Assembly (NCBI GenBank): GCA_965197555.1
Contig: OZ240213.1
Span: 1,426,001 to 1,490,000, forward strand
Source: G965197555 sp965197555
GTDB lineage: Bacteria > Chloroflexota > Dehalococcoidia > Lucifugimonadales > UBA3495
Direction of reading: 5' to 3'
Length of the DNA stretch: 64,000 nt
In this document: positions 7,910 to 16,800 of the stretch, in pieces
How positions within the stretch are numbered: the stretch's first letter is position 1
Layout of the letters: the number at the start of each line of letters is the position of its first letter
Made by a program: the position numbers and the translations under genes
Notes under the pieces: generated by a model
Databases searched by the model: none
What the model was told of the DNA's origin: nothing
Seen by the model: only the letters and a program-made list of their open reading frames with translations

Positions 7910-8701
7910 CTAGATTAGGCCTTCCTCTGCAGCCGCCTTCTCTAGCGTCTCCCACCCCTCGTAGACTCCTGGCACCAGGCTGCTGCAAGCTTCCGCCTCC
8001 AGCACCATCTTCCCCGCCGCGTCCTCAGCGGTTATGGACAAGAATGCGGCCTCCACTTGCTGGTAAAGCTTCTGTTCAAGGCCTCTTTGGGCGGTGAAGC
8101 AGCAGTGGCTATAGCCTGGGCTGGACCAAAATATTCGAATGGCCTCCCGGGGGATAGTCCCGTCGGCCAGCATCCCTTCTAGCGCCCGGTCGCTGACCGG
8201 ACCGGCGTCAAACTCGCCGTCGCACACCCGTTGCACCACATCTAGCTCGTCGTTGCGAGTTGTTGTCTCCCGGTTTTCGTAGAAGCTGCAACTCTCCAGG
8301 TCTACTTTGGGGTCTATTCCCAGTTGCTTCAAAAAATAGTGGGGCAGCAGCCCGGTGTGCTCCGACCCTCGTCGGCCGAAAGCAAACCGGCGGCCCTTCA
8401 GGTCTTCTACTGTGGCGATTTCAGAGCGCGACTGGGTAACAAAATGGGTGATCAAATTTTGGTCCACGTCACGCATTGCGATTACGTGGCATGGGTCGGC
8501 CAGACGCTGCTTGATCTTGACGTAGCCCAAAGGGCCGTTCCAAGCGAGGTCGATCTCGCCCGCCACGAAGGCTTCCACCATGGCGTCGTAGTCTGAGTAG
8601 AGCACCCATTCCAGGTCGACGCCCTTGTTCCGGAAGTGCCTCTCCAGTCCCTGGAATGCGTCCATGTGCGAGCGGGTCGCCGAACCTCCGAGCCTGACCA
8701 T
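7910..8701 (-). CDS. PhnD-like phosphate/phosphonate-type solute-binding domain protein
   Basis: 263 residues from the ATG at 8701, which has GGAGG 4 nt upstream; a longer frame to 8833 adds a poor N-terminus. The PBP type 2 fold of PhnD/SsuA-like proteins is visible: VRLGG, a helix, then YDAMVEAFVAGEIDLAWNGP, DLKGRRFAFG with GSEHTG, and DAGPVSDRAL. No signal peptide is present with this start, so it may act in the cytoplasm or as a sensor or enzyme-associated domain. No permease or ATPase is near. The same-strand class III aminotransferase lies 165 nt upstream, which may hint at an aminophosphonate or amine substrate; this is inference. Confidence 0.7.
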   Translation of the reverse strand: MVRLGGSATRSHMDAFQGLERHFRNKGVDLEWVLYSDYDAMVEAFVAGEIDLAWNGPLGYVKIKQRLADPCHVIAMRDVDQNLITHFVTQSRSEIATVEDLKGRRFAFGRRGSEHTGLLPHYFLKQLGIDPKVDLESCSFYENRETTTRNDELDVVQRVCDGEFDAGPVSDRALEGMLADGTIPREAIRIFWSSPGYSHCCFTAQRGLEQKLYQQVEAAFLSITAEDAAGKMVLEAEACSSLVPGVYEGWETLEKAAAEEGLI

Positions 8702-8866
8702 GATGCCTCCGTCAAACTTACGACTGAGAAACATCCCCAATTGTAATTCGATAAATATTTCCCAGGCAAATTGAGCTCGGCTTAGGAAACCACAACGGGG
8801 GATATCCTTGGCTGGACATTGGAACACGCGCAATCCCCGTGGCCATCGTGGATACGGGGGCGGAAT

Positions 8867-10183
8867 CTATCCTGAGGCGGTCACTCGCTGGAACGCGCTG
8901 TCCAAAATATCGGCTGCCAGGTCCATCTGGTCTTCCGTAGTGGTAAAAGGTGGGACGAACCTGAAGACCGATCCGGAACGTCGTAGGCTGAAGATCAATC
9001 CGGCATCCATGCAAAGCCGGCCTATTTGCTGACCCTCGGCGTGGGCGGGCTCTTTCGTCACCCGGTCTCGCACCAGCTCGATGCCCTGGAGCAGGCCCCT
9101 GCCCCGAATGTCGCCGATCAGCGGATACCGCTGGGCCAGTTCGTTCAGGTGGTTCCGCCAATATTGGCCGATGCGGTTGGCCACGTCTACCAGGTTCTCT
9201 TCCAAAATAATATCGATGCTGGCAATCGCAGCGTTGCAAGGAAGGGGGTCGTTGGCGTGGGAGTGGCCGATCACGATACCAGTTTCAGCCACATTTTCCT
9301 CTATCTCGTCGGTGGTTACAGTGGCGCTGACGGCGATGCCCCCTCCGAAGTGTTTGGAAACAGTGAGAATGTCCGGGATTGCCCCTTCCTGCTCAAAAGC
9401 CCACATGGTACCCAGCTTGGCGAGGCCGGTTTGGGCTTCGTCTAAGATAAGAAGAGCTCCTCGAGCTTCGCATTTCAGTTTCAGCTCTTGAAGCCAACCA
9501 GAGGGAAGATCGATGACCCCTCCTGCGCTGAATAATGGTTCAGTGATCACCGCCGCGAGCTGGCCGTCGGCCTGGGCATCGAGGAGGTCAAAGCTGGCGT
9601 TTAAGCAACTGTAATCGCAGGCGCCCTTTGCTTGGCAAAACGAGCACCGGTAACGGTACGGGGCGAACATGGCGTAGCTGCCGGGAGCGTAGGGCCCATA
9701 CCCTTGGTGCCACCCAGAGTACGTAACCGCTCTGGTTGCTTCGCTCTGGCCGTGAAAGCTGACCATTGGGCTGGCGACTTCGTAGCCACCGGTGTACCGC
9801 TTGGCAATGGCCAAGGCGGCTTCGTTGGAGTCGCTTCCCGAGGTCTGGAACATACTGCGATTGAGACCGGGCGGAGTTATCTCGGCCAGCCGACTGGCTA
9901 GAATAATCTCCCGGTCGTTGAACAAGCTCATGTGGCTGTGGACCAAGGTATCACAGCTCTCCTGTAACGCCTGAGTGATGCGAGGGTGGTTGTGCCCCAA
10001 AGCGGCGCACATCTGGCCCGAGTTGAAGTCCAGGTATTCCTTGCCATTGACGTCCCGGACCACCGAGCCTCGCCCCCAGACCAGTATCGGCCCTGATACA
10101 GCGCTCCGGTCCATTCGGCTGCGGAAGCTGAACGACCGCGCCAAGTCCAGGAGCTCTTCCTCCGAATACCTTCCAGCCAGCAT
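8867..10183 (-). CDS. Class III (fold type I) PLP-dependent aminotransferase
   Basis: 438 residues from the ATG at 10183, preceded by GAGGG at 7 nt. Class III landmarks are clear: an N-terminal GRGSVVRDVNGKEYLDF, SGSDSNEAALAIAKRYT, the PLP-ring Asp in LILDEAQTG, the Schiff-base Lys in TVSKHFGGGI, and GIVIGHSHANDPLPCNAA. Such enzymes move amino groups from omega-amines, 2,2-dialkylglycine or similar donors to keto acids. The exact substrate cannot be told. An unusual Cys-rich loop (CSFCQAKGACDYSC, about 178-191) sits before the cofactor domain and could bind a metal. It may form a unit with the PhnD-like gene downstream. Confidence 0.88.
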   Translation of the reverse strand: MLAGRYSEEELLDLARSFSFRSRMDRSAVSGPILVWGRGSVVRDVNGKEYLDFNSGQMCAALGHNHPRITQALQESCDTLVHSHMSLFNDREIILASRLAEITPPGLNRSMFQTSGSDSNEAALAIAKRYTGGYEVASPMVSFHGQSEATRAVTYSGWHQGYGPYAPGSYAMFAPYRYRCSFCQAKGACDYSCLNASFDLLDAQADGQLAAVITEPLFSAGGVIDLPSGWLQELKLKCEARGALLILDEAQTGLAKLGTMWAFEQEGAIPDILTVSKHFGGGIAVSATVTTDEIEENVAETGIVIGHSHANDPLPCNAAIASIDIILEENLVDVANRIGQYWRNHLNELAQRYPLIGDIRGRGLLQGIELVRDRVTKEPAHAEGQQIGRLCMDAGLIFSLRRSGSVFRFVPPFTTTEDQMDLAADILDSAFQRVTASG

Positions 10184-10291
10184 AACTTGTCCCTCGCGAT
10201 TATCGTGGGTCTTGCGCCGAGCGTTAGAGAAACCGCCAGCGTGGCCCCACGCTGGCGGCATTAACGTCGGGCTGATTCGGTGAATCTAACC

Positions 10292-11479
10292 TCAGCCCGC
10301 TCCATCCGCTTGGGCTTTGAACTTTGGCATCACATCTTTACCAAACCACTCTAGCTGCTCTAGGATCACCTCTTCGGGTGTCCCGACCACTGACCCAACG
10401 TTGATTTCCTCCAGGCCGGGATAGCTTTCCTGGATCTTTTGCAACTTTTCAGTGACCAACTCTGGAGGTCCGCAAAGCCACGATCCCGCCTCCACCGCTT
10501 GTTCCAAGGTGGGTAGTCCCGCCCCCGGGGCTAACGACGGGTTGCCCAGAGCGGAGAGCTGCTCCTCGGTAAGCCCGCGGACGAAGCCAAGGGGGCCGAA
10601 CATCTTCATGTTCTCTTGAAAGAACGTCCGAGCCTCTTCGATGGCTTTTTGCTCGGAGTCCGCTAGGTGGATGGTGTATCCAATCACCAAGTCGGTGCCC
10701 AACGCGGTCTCTCTACCCGTTTCCCTGAAAATCGTATCCCGCCAGGCCTCCAACACCCTGTCGGTGGCTCCGCCGGTGGCCGCTCCACCGCCAATTATGC
10801 CCTTAATCCCGTGTTTTACCATGAAGTCCAATTGCCGTTGGCTGGCGCTCACCACTGGCTGCCAGCACTCCACGGGCAAAGTCCGGGGTCTTGGGACCAG
10901 GGTGATTTCCTCCAACTCGTATCCCCGGTACGGGACCGGCGGAGGAATGTCATAGTTCTTGCCGTGGTGGGAGAAAGAGCGATTATTGAACGCTTTGAGA
11001 ATAACTTCGACTTGCTCTTCGAACAGCTCGCGATTCGCCTCGTTGTCTATTGCGGTGCTGGGGTTGCCGAAAGATTCCACTTCTCGGGAATGGTAGCCTC
11101 GCCCCACTCCGAAAATCACCCGCCCTTGGGTAAGGATATCGGCAGTGGCGAAATCCTCGGCTAAACGTAGGGGGTGCCACATGGGTGTGATGTTGAAACC
11201 ACAGCCGAATTTAATGTTTTCCGTGAGGTGCGCTAGGTGCACGAACAGCAACAGTAGGTTGGGTAGGCACTCGTATCCCTCCCGCTGGAAGTGATGCTCC
11301 GCCGCCCACAAAGTGCTGTAGCCTAGCCGGTCCATGACCGAAGCGATTGCCTCGCTCTTGCTGTAGACCGTATTAAGATGTTCCTCGGAAAGCCACCGGT
11401 CGTTGACCGGCGTGCCGTCCAAGCCCATGTTGTCCAGGTCCACATGTCCTGCGAACAAGCTTCCAAACTTAGTGATCAT
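10292..11479 (-). CDS. Luciferase-like flavin-dependent monooxygenase
   Basis: 395 residues from the ATG at 11479, with GGGAG about 11 nt upstream. LLM barrel signatures are LGYSTLWAAEHHF, GCGFNITPMWHPLRLAEDFA and QGRVIFGVGRGYHSREVESFG. Members of this large family use reduced FMN or F420 and O2 to oxidise diverse organics; paralogue expansion is known in SAR202 Chloroflexota. It is longer than classic 330-residue members because of an insert near 165-200 and a C-terminal extension. It lies 108 nt downstream of the divergent end of the aminotransferase region on the same strand. The substrate cannot be assigned. Confidence 0.88.
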   Translation of the reverse strand: MITKFGSLFAGHVDLDNMGLDGTPVNDRWLSEEHLNTVYSKSEAIASVMDRLGYSTLWAAEHHFQREGYECLPNLLLLFVHLAHLTENIKFGCGFNITPMWHPLRLAEDFATADILTQGRVIFGVGRGYHSREVESFGNPSTAIDNEANRELFEEQVEVILKAFNNRSFSHHGKNYDIPPPVPYRGYELEEITLVPRPRTLPVECWQPVVSASQRQLDFMVKHGIKGIIGGGAATGGATDRVLEAWRDTIFRETGRETALGTDLVIGYTIHLADSEQKAIEEARTFFQENMKMFGPLGFVRGLTEEQLSALGNPSLAPGAGLPTLEQAVEAGSWLCGPPELVTEKLQKIQESYPGLEEINVGSVVGTPEEVILEQLEWFGKDVMPKFKAQADGAG

Positions 11480-11779
11480 TGGTTGTCTCTCCCGGAGGTA
11501 ATTGCTGTGATCACGGCCCATTGTAATCCGGAGGGCTTGCTTGTCAACCACAAGGCATCAGGCCTTCGGGCCTTGACGCAGTCCGTACGAAAGGCGCTCA
11601 TGATGGAGGTAGGGTAATGCTTGCTTTATAGCACTCACTCCGTAACTAGAGATATAGACGGTCCTAAGCAGCTTGAGCGTTAAACTCCAATGATCCTATC
11701 GGTTAGGCTTGCTTGACACTTTTTGCCGATAGGCCATAAACTCGCTTAGTAGGCTGTCGCTTTCGTGGCGAGTCTACGT
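11480..11779. other. Intergenic region holding the tRNA-Asp promoter
   Basis: No gene is seen. TTGACA at 11713-11718 and CATAAA at 11735-11740 make a plausible promoter. Upstream of it, 11640-11675 has a short likeness to the 23S rRNA helix 69 region, judged to be chance. Confidence 0.4.
11713..11740 (+). promoter_or_regulatory. Sigma-70 type promoter of tRNA-Asp
   Basis: TTGACA (11713-11718), 16-bp spacer, CATAAA (11735-11740). The start would be about 30 nt before the mature tRNA. Confidence 0.55.
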
Positions 11780-11856
11780 GGCCCGGTGGTGTAGTGGTTT
11801 AACATACTGGCCTGTCAAGCCAGAGATCGTGGGTTCGAATCCCATCCGGGTCGCCA
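11780..11856 (+). tRNA. tRNA-Asp (anticodon GTC)
   Basis: Acceptor GGCCCGG/CCGGGTC, anticodon loop CTGTCAA, T-arm GTGGG-TTCGAAT-CCCAT and encoded CCA (11854-11856). A complete cloverleaf. Confidence 0.95.
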
Positions 11857-11945
11857 GCAACTAAAACAACGTTTGGCTTTGACTTACTCCCTCAAGCAAG
11901 CCACCGGGTGGGATACTGTGCCTCCGCGATGGGTTCAGCCAAGGA

Positions 11946-12491
11946 TCATTGCCGCAAGTCCACACCATCCCAGGTGGAACTAAGTCCCCCGACTCCTGCT
12001 ATCTCGCGACCGACTATCTGTCCTGTATGAGCATCAATCGCCTGAGTGAAATGGGGTGGAGGGAGATCATCACATCCCCCTGCAACCGTACCCCCGCAGG
12101 GAATTCGGATGGGCAAATCCCAAAGTGAGACGACCCAGGTCTCACGGTCCAAGATATCCCATACCCTGCTAGAGCCGTCGGAGGAACCGGAGAATACTGC
12201 GGTTACGGCCCGAGCATCGATTCGTTGCTCGATCCCTCGCCCGTGCGGCAGATCAAATCCATGCATGGATTCAGCGATAGCGACTTCCACCGCTTGTTCC
12301 TCACTCAATGTCGGTTTGAAGTCAGCATCACGAGCGTGTCCGAAATCAGGAGCAAACTCCGCCCCTGTCTCCGCTAGGGTGCTGTAGGCTTGTTCTGACC
12401 CAGGTCCAGTGCTATTACATGCTAGGACTGCGGCCAACATGATCAATGACAGGCCGACGAGTCCAACAAGTACTCGCCTATTCCTGTTCAT
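11946..12491 (-). CDS. Hypothetical lipoprotein
   Basis: 181 residues beginning with a lipoprotein signal: basic NRNRR, a hydrophobic core, and lipobox LAAVLAC with C25 as the acyl anchor. The mature part is acidic and polar. A DLPIRIPCGGTVAGGCDD segment holds two Cys that could form a disulfide. The tail reads FTQAIDAHTGQIVGREI, resembling PepSY-like domains that end in 'D-A-x-T-G-x-I'. No function is assigned. The ATG at 12491 is followed by clear secretion features, so the start is trusted although the Shine-Dalgarno is weak. It is divergent from the panB region. Confidence 0.7.
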   Translation of the reverse strand: MNRNRRVLVGLVGLSLIMLAAVLACNSTGPGSEQAYSTLAETGAEFAPDFGHARDADFKPTLSEEQAVEVAIAESMHGFDLPHGRGIEQRIDARAVTAVFSGSSDGSSRVWDILDRETWVVSLWDLPIRIPCGGTVAGGCDDLPPPHFTQAIDAHTGQIVGREIAGVGGLSSTWDGVDLRQ

Positions 12492-12633
12492 GACTTACCC
12501 CGAATTAATGGTGGCCGAATCAGTTGTTGCACTTCTTGTCCCCGGTTGTGAAGCTCTCTCGGGACCTATTGATAGTGTGGTGGTCCTTATTCCCGTGGGA
12601 CCGAGGAGAAATAATATCTGGTCTGCCGTCTAT

Positions 12634-12662
12634 TTGACACCTCTATCAACGCCTCTTAGAAT
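12634..12662 (+). promoter_or_regulatory. Near-consensus sigma-70 promoter
   Basis: TTGACA (12634-12639), an exact 17-bp spacer, TAGAAT (12657-12662). Predicted start about 12669. The first product is the leader or small RNA ending at 12813, and perhaps panB by read-through. Confidence 0.75.
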
Positions 12663-12668
12663 GACGTC

Positions 12669-12813
12669 GTCGTCCACCCGTTGCGGGGGATGAGCGTCCC
12701 AGTAATCGATTGAACCGTTGTCTGTGGGCCGCTGGGATCATGTGGTGACCGAGACGGCCAAAGCACCAGCGACTTTTCTGAGCTAGGCCCCGCTCCGTCG
12801 GGGCTTTCCTTTT
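12669..12813 (+). ncRNA. Candidate small RNA or transcription-attenuating leader of panB
   Basis: About 145 nt between a near-perfect promoter and an intrinsic terminator, with no open frame that has a ribosome binding site. Foldable parts include CCCG-TTG-CGGG at 12677-12687, a 7-bp stem GTCCCAG/CTGGGAT, and GGCCG/CGGCC. GCGGGG at 12683-12688 is the reverse complement of CCCCGC at 12788-12793 inside the terminator stem, so it could act as an antiterminator. That would make this a regulated leader of panB, which starts about 130 nt downstream on the same strand. It could equally be a free small RNA. I recognise no known RNA family. Confidence 0.45.
12787..12813 (+). terminator. Intrinsic terminator
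   Basis: Stem GCCCCG/CGGGGC (12787-12792 with 12799-12804), 6-nt loop, then TTTCCTTTT. Confidence 0.75.
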
Positions 12814-12943
12814 GTCTCAGCCCCACAGGTCAGGCCTCATTGTCCATTGTCGCTGAGGACAAGGTGTGCCCAGACCAACTGTCGGCCATTGAAGGGTTGG
12901 CGGACCATAACATGGGCGTTGGACGCCGCCGGAGGGATTAGCC

Positions 12944-13783
12944 ATAGCTAGGGTAACTGTCCGGAATATAGCCGATATGAAGACCAAGGGCGAAAAGATA
13001 CCCATGGTTACCGCCTATGATTACACCACCGCGCGTTTGGCCGACGAGGTGGGGATTCCCCTGCTGTTGGTGGGAGACAGCCTGGGTATGGTGGTGCTGG
13101 GCTACGACTCTACCATCCGGGTCACCATGGAGGATGTTCTGCACCACCTTAAAGCCGTGGTGCGTGGGTCGCAAAACGCTATGGTAGTAGCCGATCTGCC
13201 TTTCATGACCTACCACATGAGCGCCGCCCAAGCTCTTACCAACGCCGCCCGGTTGGTACAGGAGGGAGGGGCCCAATCGGTGAAGCTGGAGGGCGGTGCC
13301 GCGATGTCGGAAACGGTCCGCCGCATTGTCGAGTGCGGCATTCCGGTCATGGGGCACATCGGACTGACTCCCCAGTCGATCAACGCAGTAGGCGGGTACA
13401 GGGTGCAGGGCCGCGCGCGGCAGGAGGCGGTCAAGCTGGTACAAGACGCCAAGGCCCTGGAGGAGGCGGGGGCCTACGCTGTGGTGCTGGAGCTAGTGCC
13501 GGCACCCCTGGCCGGCCTGATCTCCCGGCGGCTCAGCATACCCACCATCGGTATCGGGGCGGGTCCGGAATGTGACGGACAAGTCCAAGTGCAGCACGAT
13601 ATGTTGGGTCTTTTCACCGACTTTGTACCCAGCCACGCCAAACAGTACGTTAGGTTGGCTGAAATCATCAAGGAGGCTTTCTCCCAGTACGCCAATGAGG
13701 TCAAGGAAGGGTCATTCCCCACCAACAGGGAGAGTTTCACCATGGACGAATCCCTTCTAGATGAGCTAGCAAGCCTCCCCTGA
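12944..13783 (+). CDS. panB: 3-methyl-2-oxobutanoate hydroxymethyltransferase (ketopantoate hydroxymethyltransferase), apparent ATA start
   Basis: PanB transfers a hydroxymethyl group from methylene-tetrahydrofolate to alpha-ketoisovalerate, the first step of pantothenate and CoA synthesis. Family motifs are MVTAYDYTTARLAD, LLLVGDSLGMVVLGYDST, VKLEGG, MGHIGLTPQS and TIGIGAG. The first ATG (12977) would lose the conserved N-terminal strand. The 11 codons before it read ARVTVRNIAD after an initial ATA at 12944, a normal PanB N-terminus, and GGAGG ends 8 nt before that ATA. No ATG, GTG or TTG exists upstream in frame. So initiation at ATA is likely (279 residues), or the start was mutated. No panC is in the window. 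Confidence 0.9.
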   Translation: MARVTVRNIADMKTKGEKIPMVTAYDYTTARLADEVGIPLLLVGDSLGMVVLGYDSTIRVTMEDVLHHLKAVVRGSQNAMVVADLPFMTYHMSAAQALTNAARLVQEGGAQSVKLEGGAAMSETVRRIVECGIPVMGHIGLTPQSINAVGGYRVQGRARQEAVKLVQDAKALEEAGAYAVVLELVPAPLAGLISRRLSIPTIGIGAGPECDGQVQVQHDMLGLFTDFVPSHAKQYVRLAEIIKEAFSQYANEVKEGSFPTNRESFTMDESLLDELASLP

Positions 13784-13844
13784 CCGGCATATCTGGTGTC
13801 CCTGTCGCCAGTCCTGAAAGATTGCCCTGGGTCACGTGTCTGGA

Positions 13845-13873
13845 TTGTTACCCAACTGGCTACTTGATAGAAT
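13845..13873 (+). promoter_or_regulatory. Promoter for a leaderless LuxR-type regulator mRNA
   Basis: TTGTTA (13845-13850), 17-bp spacer, TAGAAT (13868-13873). The predicted start falls at 13880-13883, at or beside the GTG start codon, and no Shine-Dalgarno is present. Confidence 0.5.
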
Positions 13874-13882
13874 CAACCTATA

Positions 13883-16800
13883 GTGATTTGTCCATCATGC
13901 GGGCGGGATAACCGCCCGGACGCGATTTACTGTGACGTTTGTGGCACACGGTTGTACCAAGGCGCAGTCAGCCTGACCCAGGGTCCAACGAACCCTCCAA
14001 CTCCCAGCGAAGAATCCCCTTCGGCCCTTTCGCCTGCTCCTCTCCCCACCCAGCGGGTCTCTCCACCTGGCGACTTCATTGGCCGGCACCAGGAGTTACG
14101 AGAGCTCATGTCGGGGTTCGACGACGCGCTGCAAGGCAATGGCCAGTTATTCATGTTAGCCGGGGAACCCGGGATCGGGAAAAGCCGTATGGCGTCGGAA
14201 TTGGCGGGATACGCCAGGATGAGGGGCGCCCAAGTGCTTTGGGGGCGTTGCTACGAAGAGCAGCGGGTCCCTCCATATTGGCCGTGGACCCAAGCACTTC
14301 GGGCCTACGTGGAGACGGAGGATGTGCCCACGCTTACCGCTGCGATGGGCCCCGGCGCTGCCGATATCGCCAATATTATTCCGTCCGTGGCGGACAAAAT
14401 ACCTGGCTTGGAAGTTCCGCCAGGTTTGGGGCCCGAGGAAGCCCGTTTTCGGCTGTTCGACTCGATTACGAGTTTCCTGAAATCTGCTTCTGACAGCGAA
14501 CCCTTGCTGGTGGTGTTAGAGGACCTGCAATGGGCCGCCAAGCCATCCCTGCTCTTGTTGGAATTTGTAGCGCGGGAAATTGCGGACAGCAGGGTCTTGC
14601 TTGTGGCTACCTACAGGAACGTCGACCTTGCCCGGCGCCACCCTTTGACCGAGACGCTGGGCGGACTGGCCCGGGAGAGCCAGTTCCATCAGGTGTTCCT
14701 CCGCGGCTTAAGTAGGGATGAGGTAGGCCGCTTCATTGAGACCAGCACCAAGGTGATGCCGCCTACCGACTTGGTAGAGGCGATCTATGCCCGCACTGAA
14801 GGTAATCCCTTCTTCTTGACTGAGGTGGTCCACCTGCTGGAGCACGAACACCGTGGCAGTAGAGACCCCTTGACTGAGCATGAAACCCTCCATGGAGAGT
14901 CGGGTCTGCCCAGCTTTCAAGTACCGGCAGGGGTACGGGAAGCCATTGGAAGGCGGCTCAACCGGCTGTCCGACGGAGCTAACCATGCGTTGTCCATAGC
15001 CTCGGTCATCGGTAGAGAGTTTGACTTCAATCTGCTGGCGCAATTGGTCGAAGGCCTCTCGGAGGCGGCGCTGTTGGGTTCATTGGACGAAGTCCTAGTG
15101 GCAGGGCTGGTCGAGGAGGTCCCTCGTACTGCCGGATGGTACCAGTTCACCCACGGGTTGGTACAAGAAACCCTGGTAGAAGAGATTTCTACAACCCGGC
15201 GGGTCAGGCTGCACGCCCAGATAGCTGACAAAATGGAGACCCTGTATGGCCCTGAAGCCGAATCCTATATCGCCGAGCTGGCGTACCACTTTGGTGAAGC
15301 TGCAACCGTAACGGGCCCGGAAAAGCCGGTCCGCTACGCTTTGTTGGCCGGGGAGCAGGCTCTGTCGGCGCACGCTTATGAAAAGGCATTGCTCCATTTT
15401 CAGCGGGCTCTGGCCTCTAAAGAGAATCAACCAATGGATGGCGGAACAGCGGCGTTGCTTTTCGGCCTGGCCAGGGCCCAGACCGCTGCCTTTCAACCCC
15501 ATCATATCCCGGAGGCGATGGCGAACCTGAGCAAAGCGTTCGAATATTTCGTTGATGTGGGAGAAGTGGACCGGGCATTGGAGATAGCAGAATTCTCTCC
15601 CCCTCCACTACCAGGTCTGGCTGGCGTGGCCGAAATCCTGGCGAGGGCTCTCGAATTGGTCCCAGCCGATTCCCATAGGGCGGGTCACCTCCTCTCGCGC
15701 TACGGCCGCTGGATTGAAGAAGACTATGAGGCTTCCCAGGATGCTTCTGGCCGGGCACTGGAAATTGCCAAGCAACGAGGAGACGTCGCGCTGGAGATGC
15801 AGGCCCTCAGCAACTCTGCTCAGGTGGATATTCACCACATGCGGTGGAACGAGAGCCTGGAAAAGAGTCAAAGAGTACTCCAGCTATCCCGAAAGGTGAG
15901 CGATCCGGCTTCCGAAGTTGCGGCCAGGTTCTGGTCTGCTGTGACATCCTGGAACCTGGGTGAGCTTACACAGCTTCAACGACATGCTTCCGCTGCCCTT
16001 CCGGTGGCCGGCGGTCTCCGGGACCGGTATTGGTCCGCCAACACCTATCTGGTCAATGCAGCCGCAGCCCAGCTTCAAGGCGATTGGGCCGCAGCCCGAG
16101 AATATAGTGACCGCGGTCTGGCTGTTTCCTCGATGCAACCCCACCTTTTGTGTATCCGGTCGTTGCTGGAGTTCGAGACCGGAGCTTTCCCTCAGGGCCG
16201 GGTCTACCTCGAAAGGCTGGTGGAAGCGATGCGGCTGATGCCGCCGGAGCTTACTCTGGAGCACACCTGTGTGTCTATCTTGGTGCCCCTGGCCAACAGG
16301 ATTTCCGGTTCGAAAGACCTGCTAGGGCTGGCGGAAACAGCTGCCGCAACCGTTTTGTCTTCCCCGTCCGCCGCTCGTAACCTGACCATGCTAAGCAGGT
16401 GCGGTTTGGCCTTGGTGGGTGCTATCCGAGGCGATACAACGGCGATTGAGCAGCAATACCGAGAGGTGGCGACTGTCCCAGGGACCATATTGGCCCCTTC
16501 CACAGTAGCCACAGACAGGCTACTTGGGGTTATCGCCCACGCCCTTGGCAAATCTCAGGACGCCTTTGCACACTTCGATAGGGCGTTGGCCTTTTGTAGC
16601 CGGGCCCACAGCCAGCCGGAACTCGCTTGGACGTCCTGTGACTACGCCGAGGCATTACTGCAACGTAATAACCGAGGGGATCGAGGGCGGGCTGAAGGCC
16701 TGTTGGCGGACTCCATTGCGATTTCCCGCCCGTTGGGAATGCTCCCTTTGAGGGAGAGGGCGGAAGCTATGCTAGGGCTAGTGGCGTCGCAGCCTAGACC

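Noticed and set aside
11640..11680. Likeness to the 23S rRNA segment around CCGTAACTATAACGGTCCTAAG
   Set aside because: Only broken stretches match and no other rRNA sequence surrounds them; an rRNA fragment is not supported.
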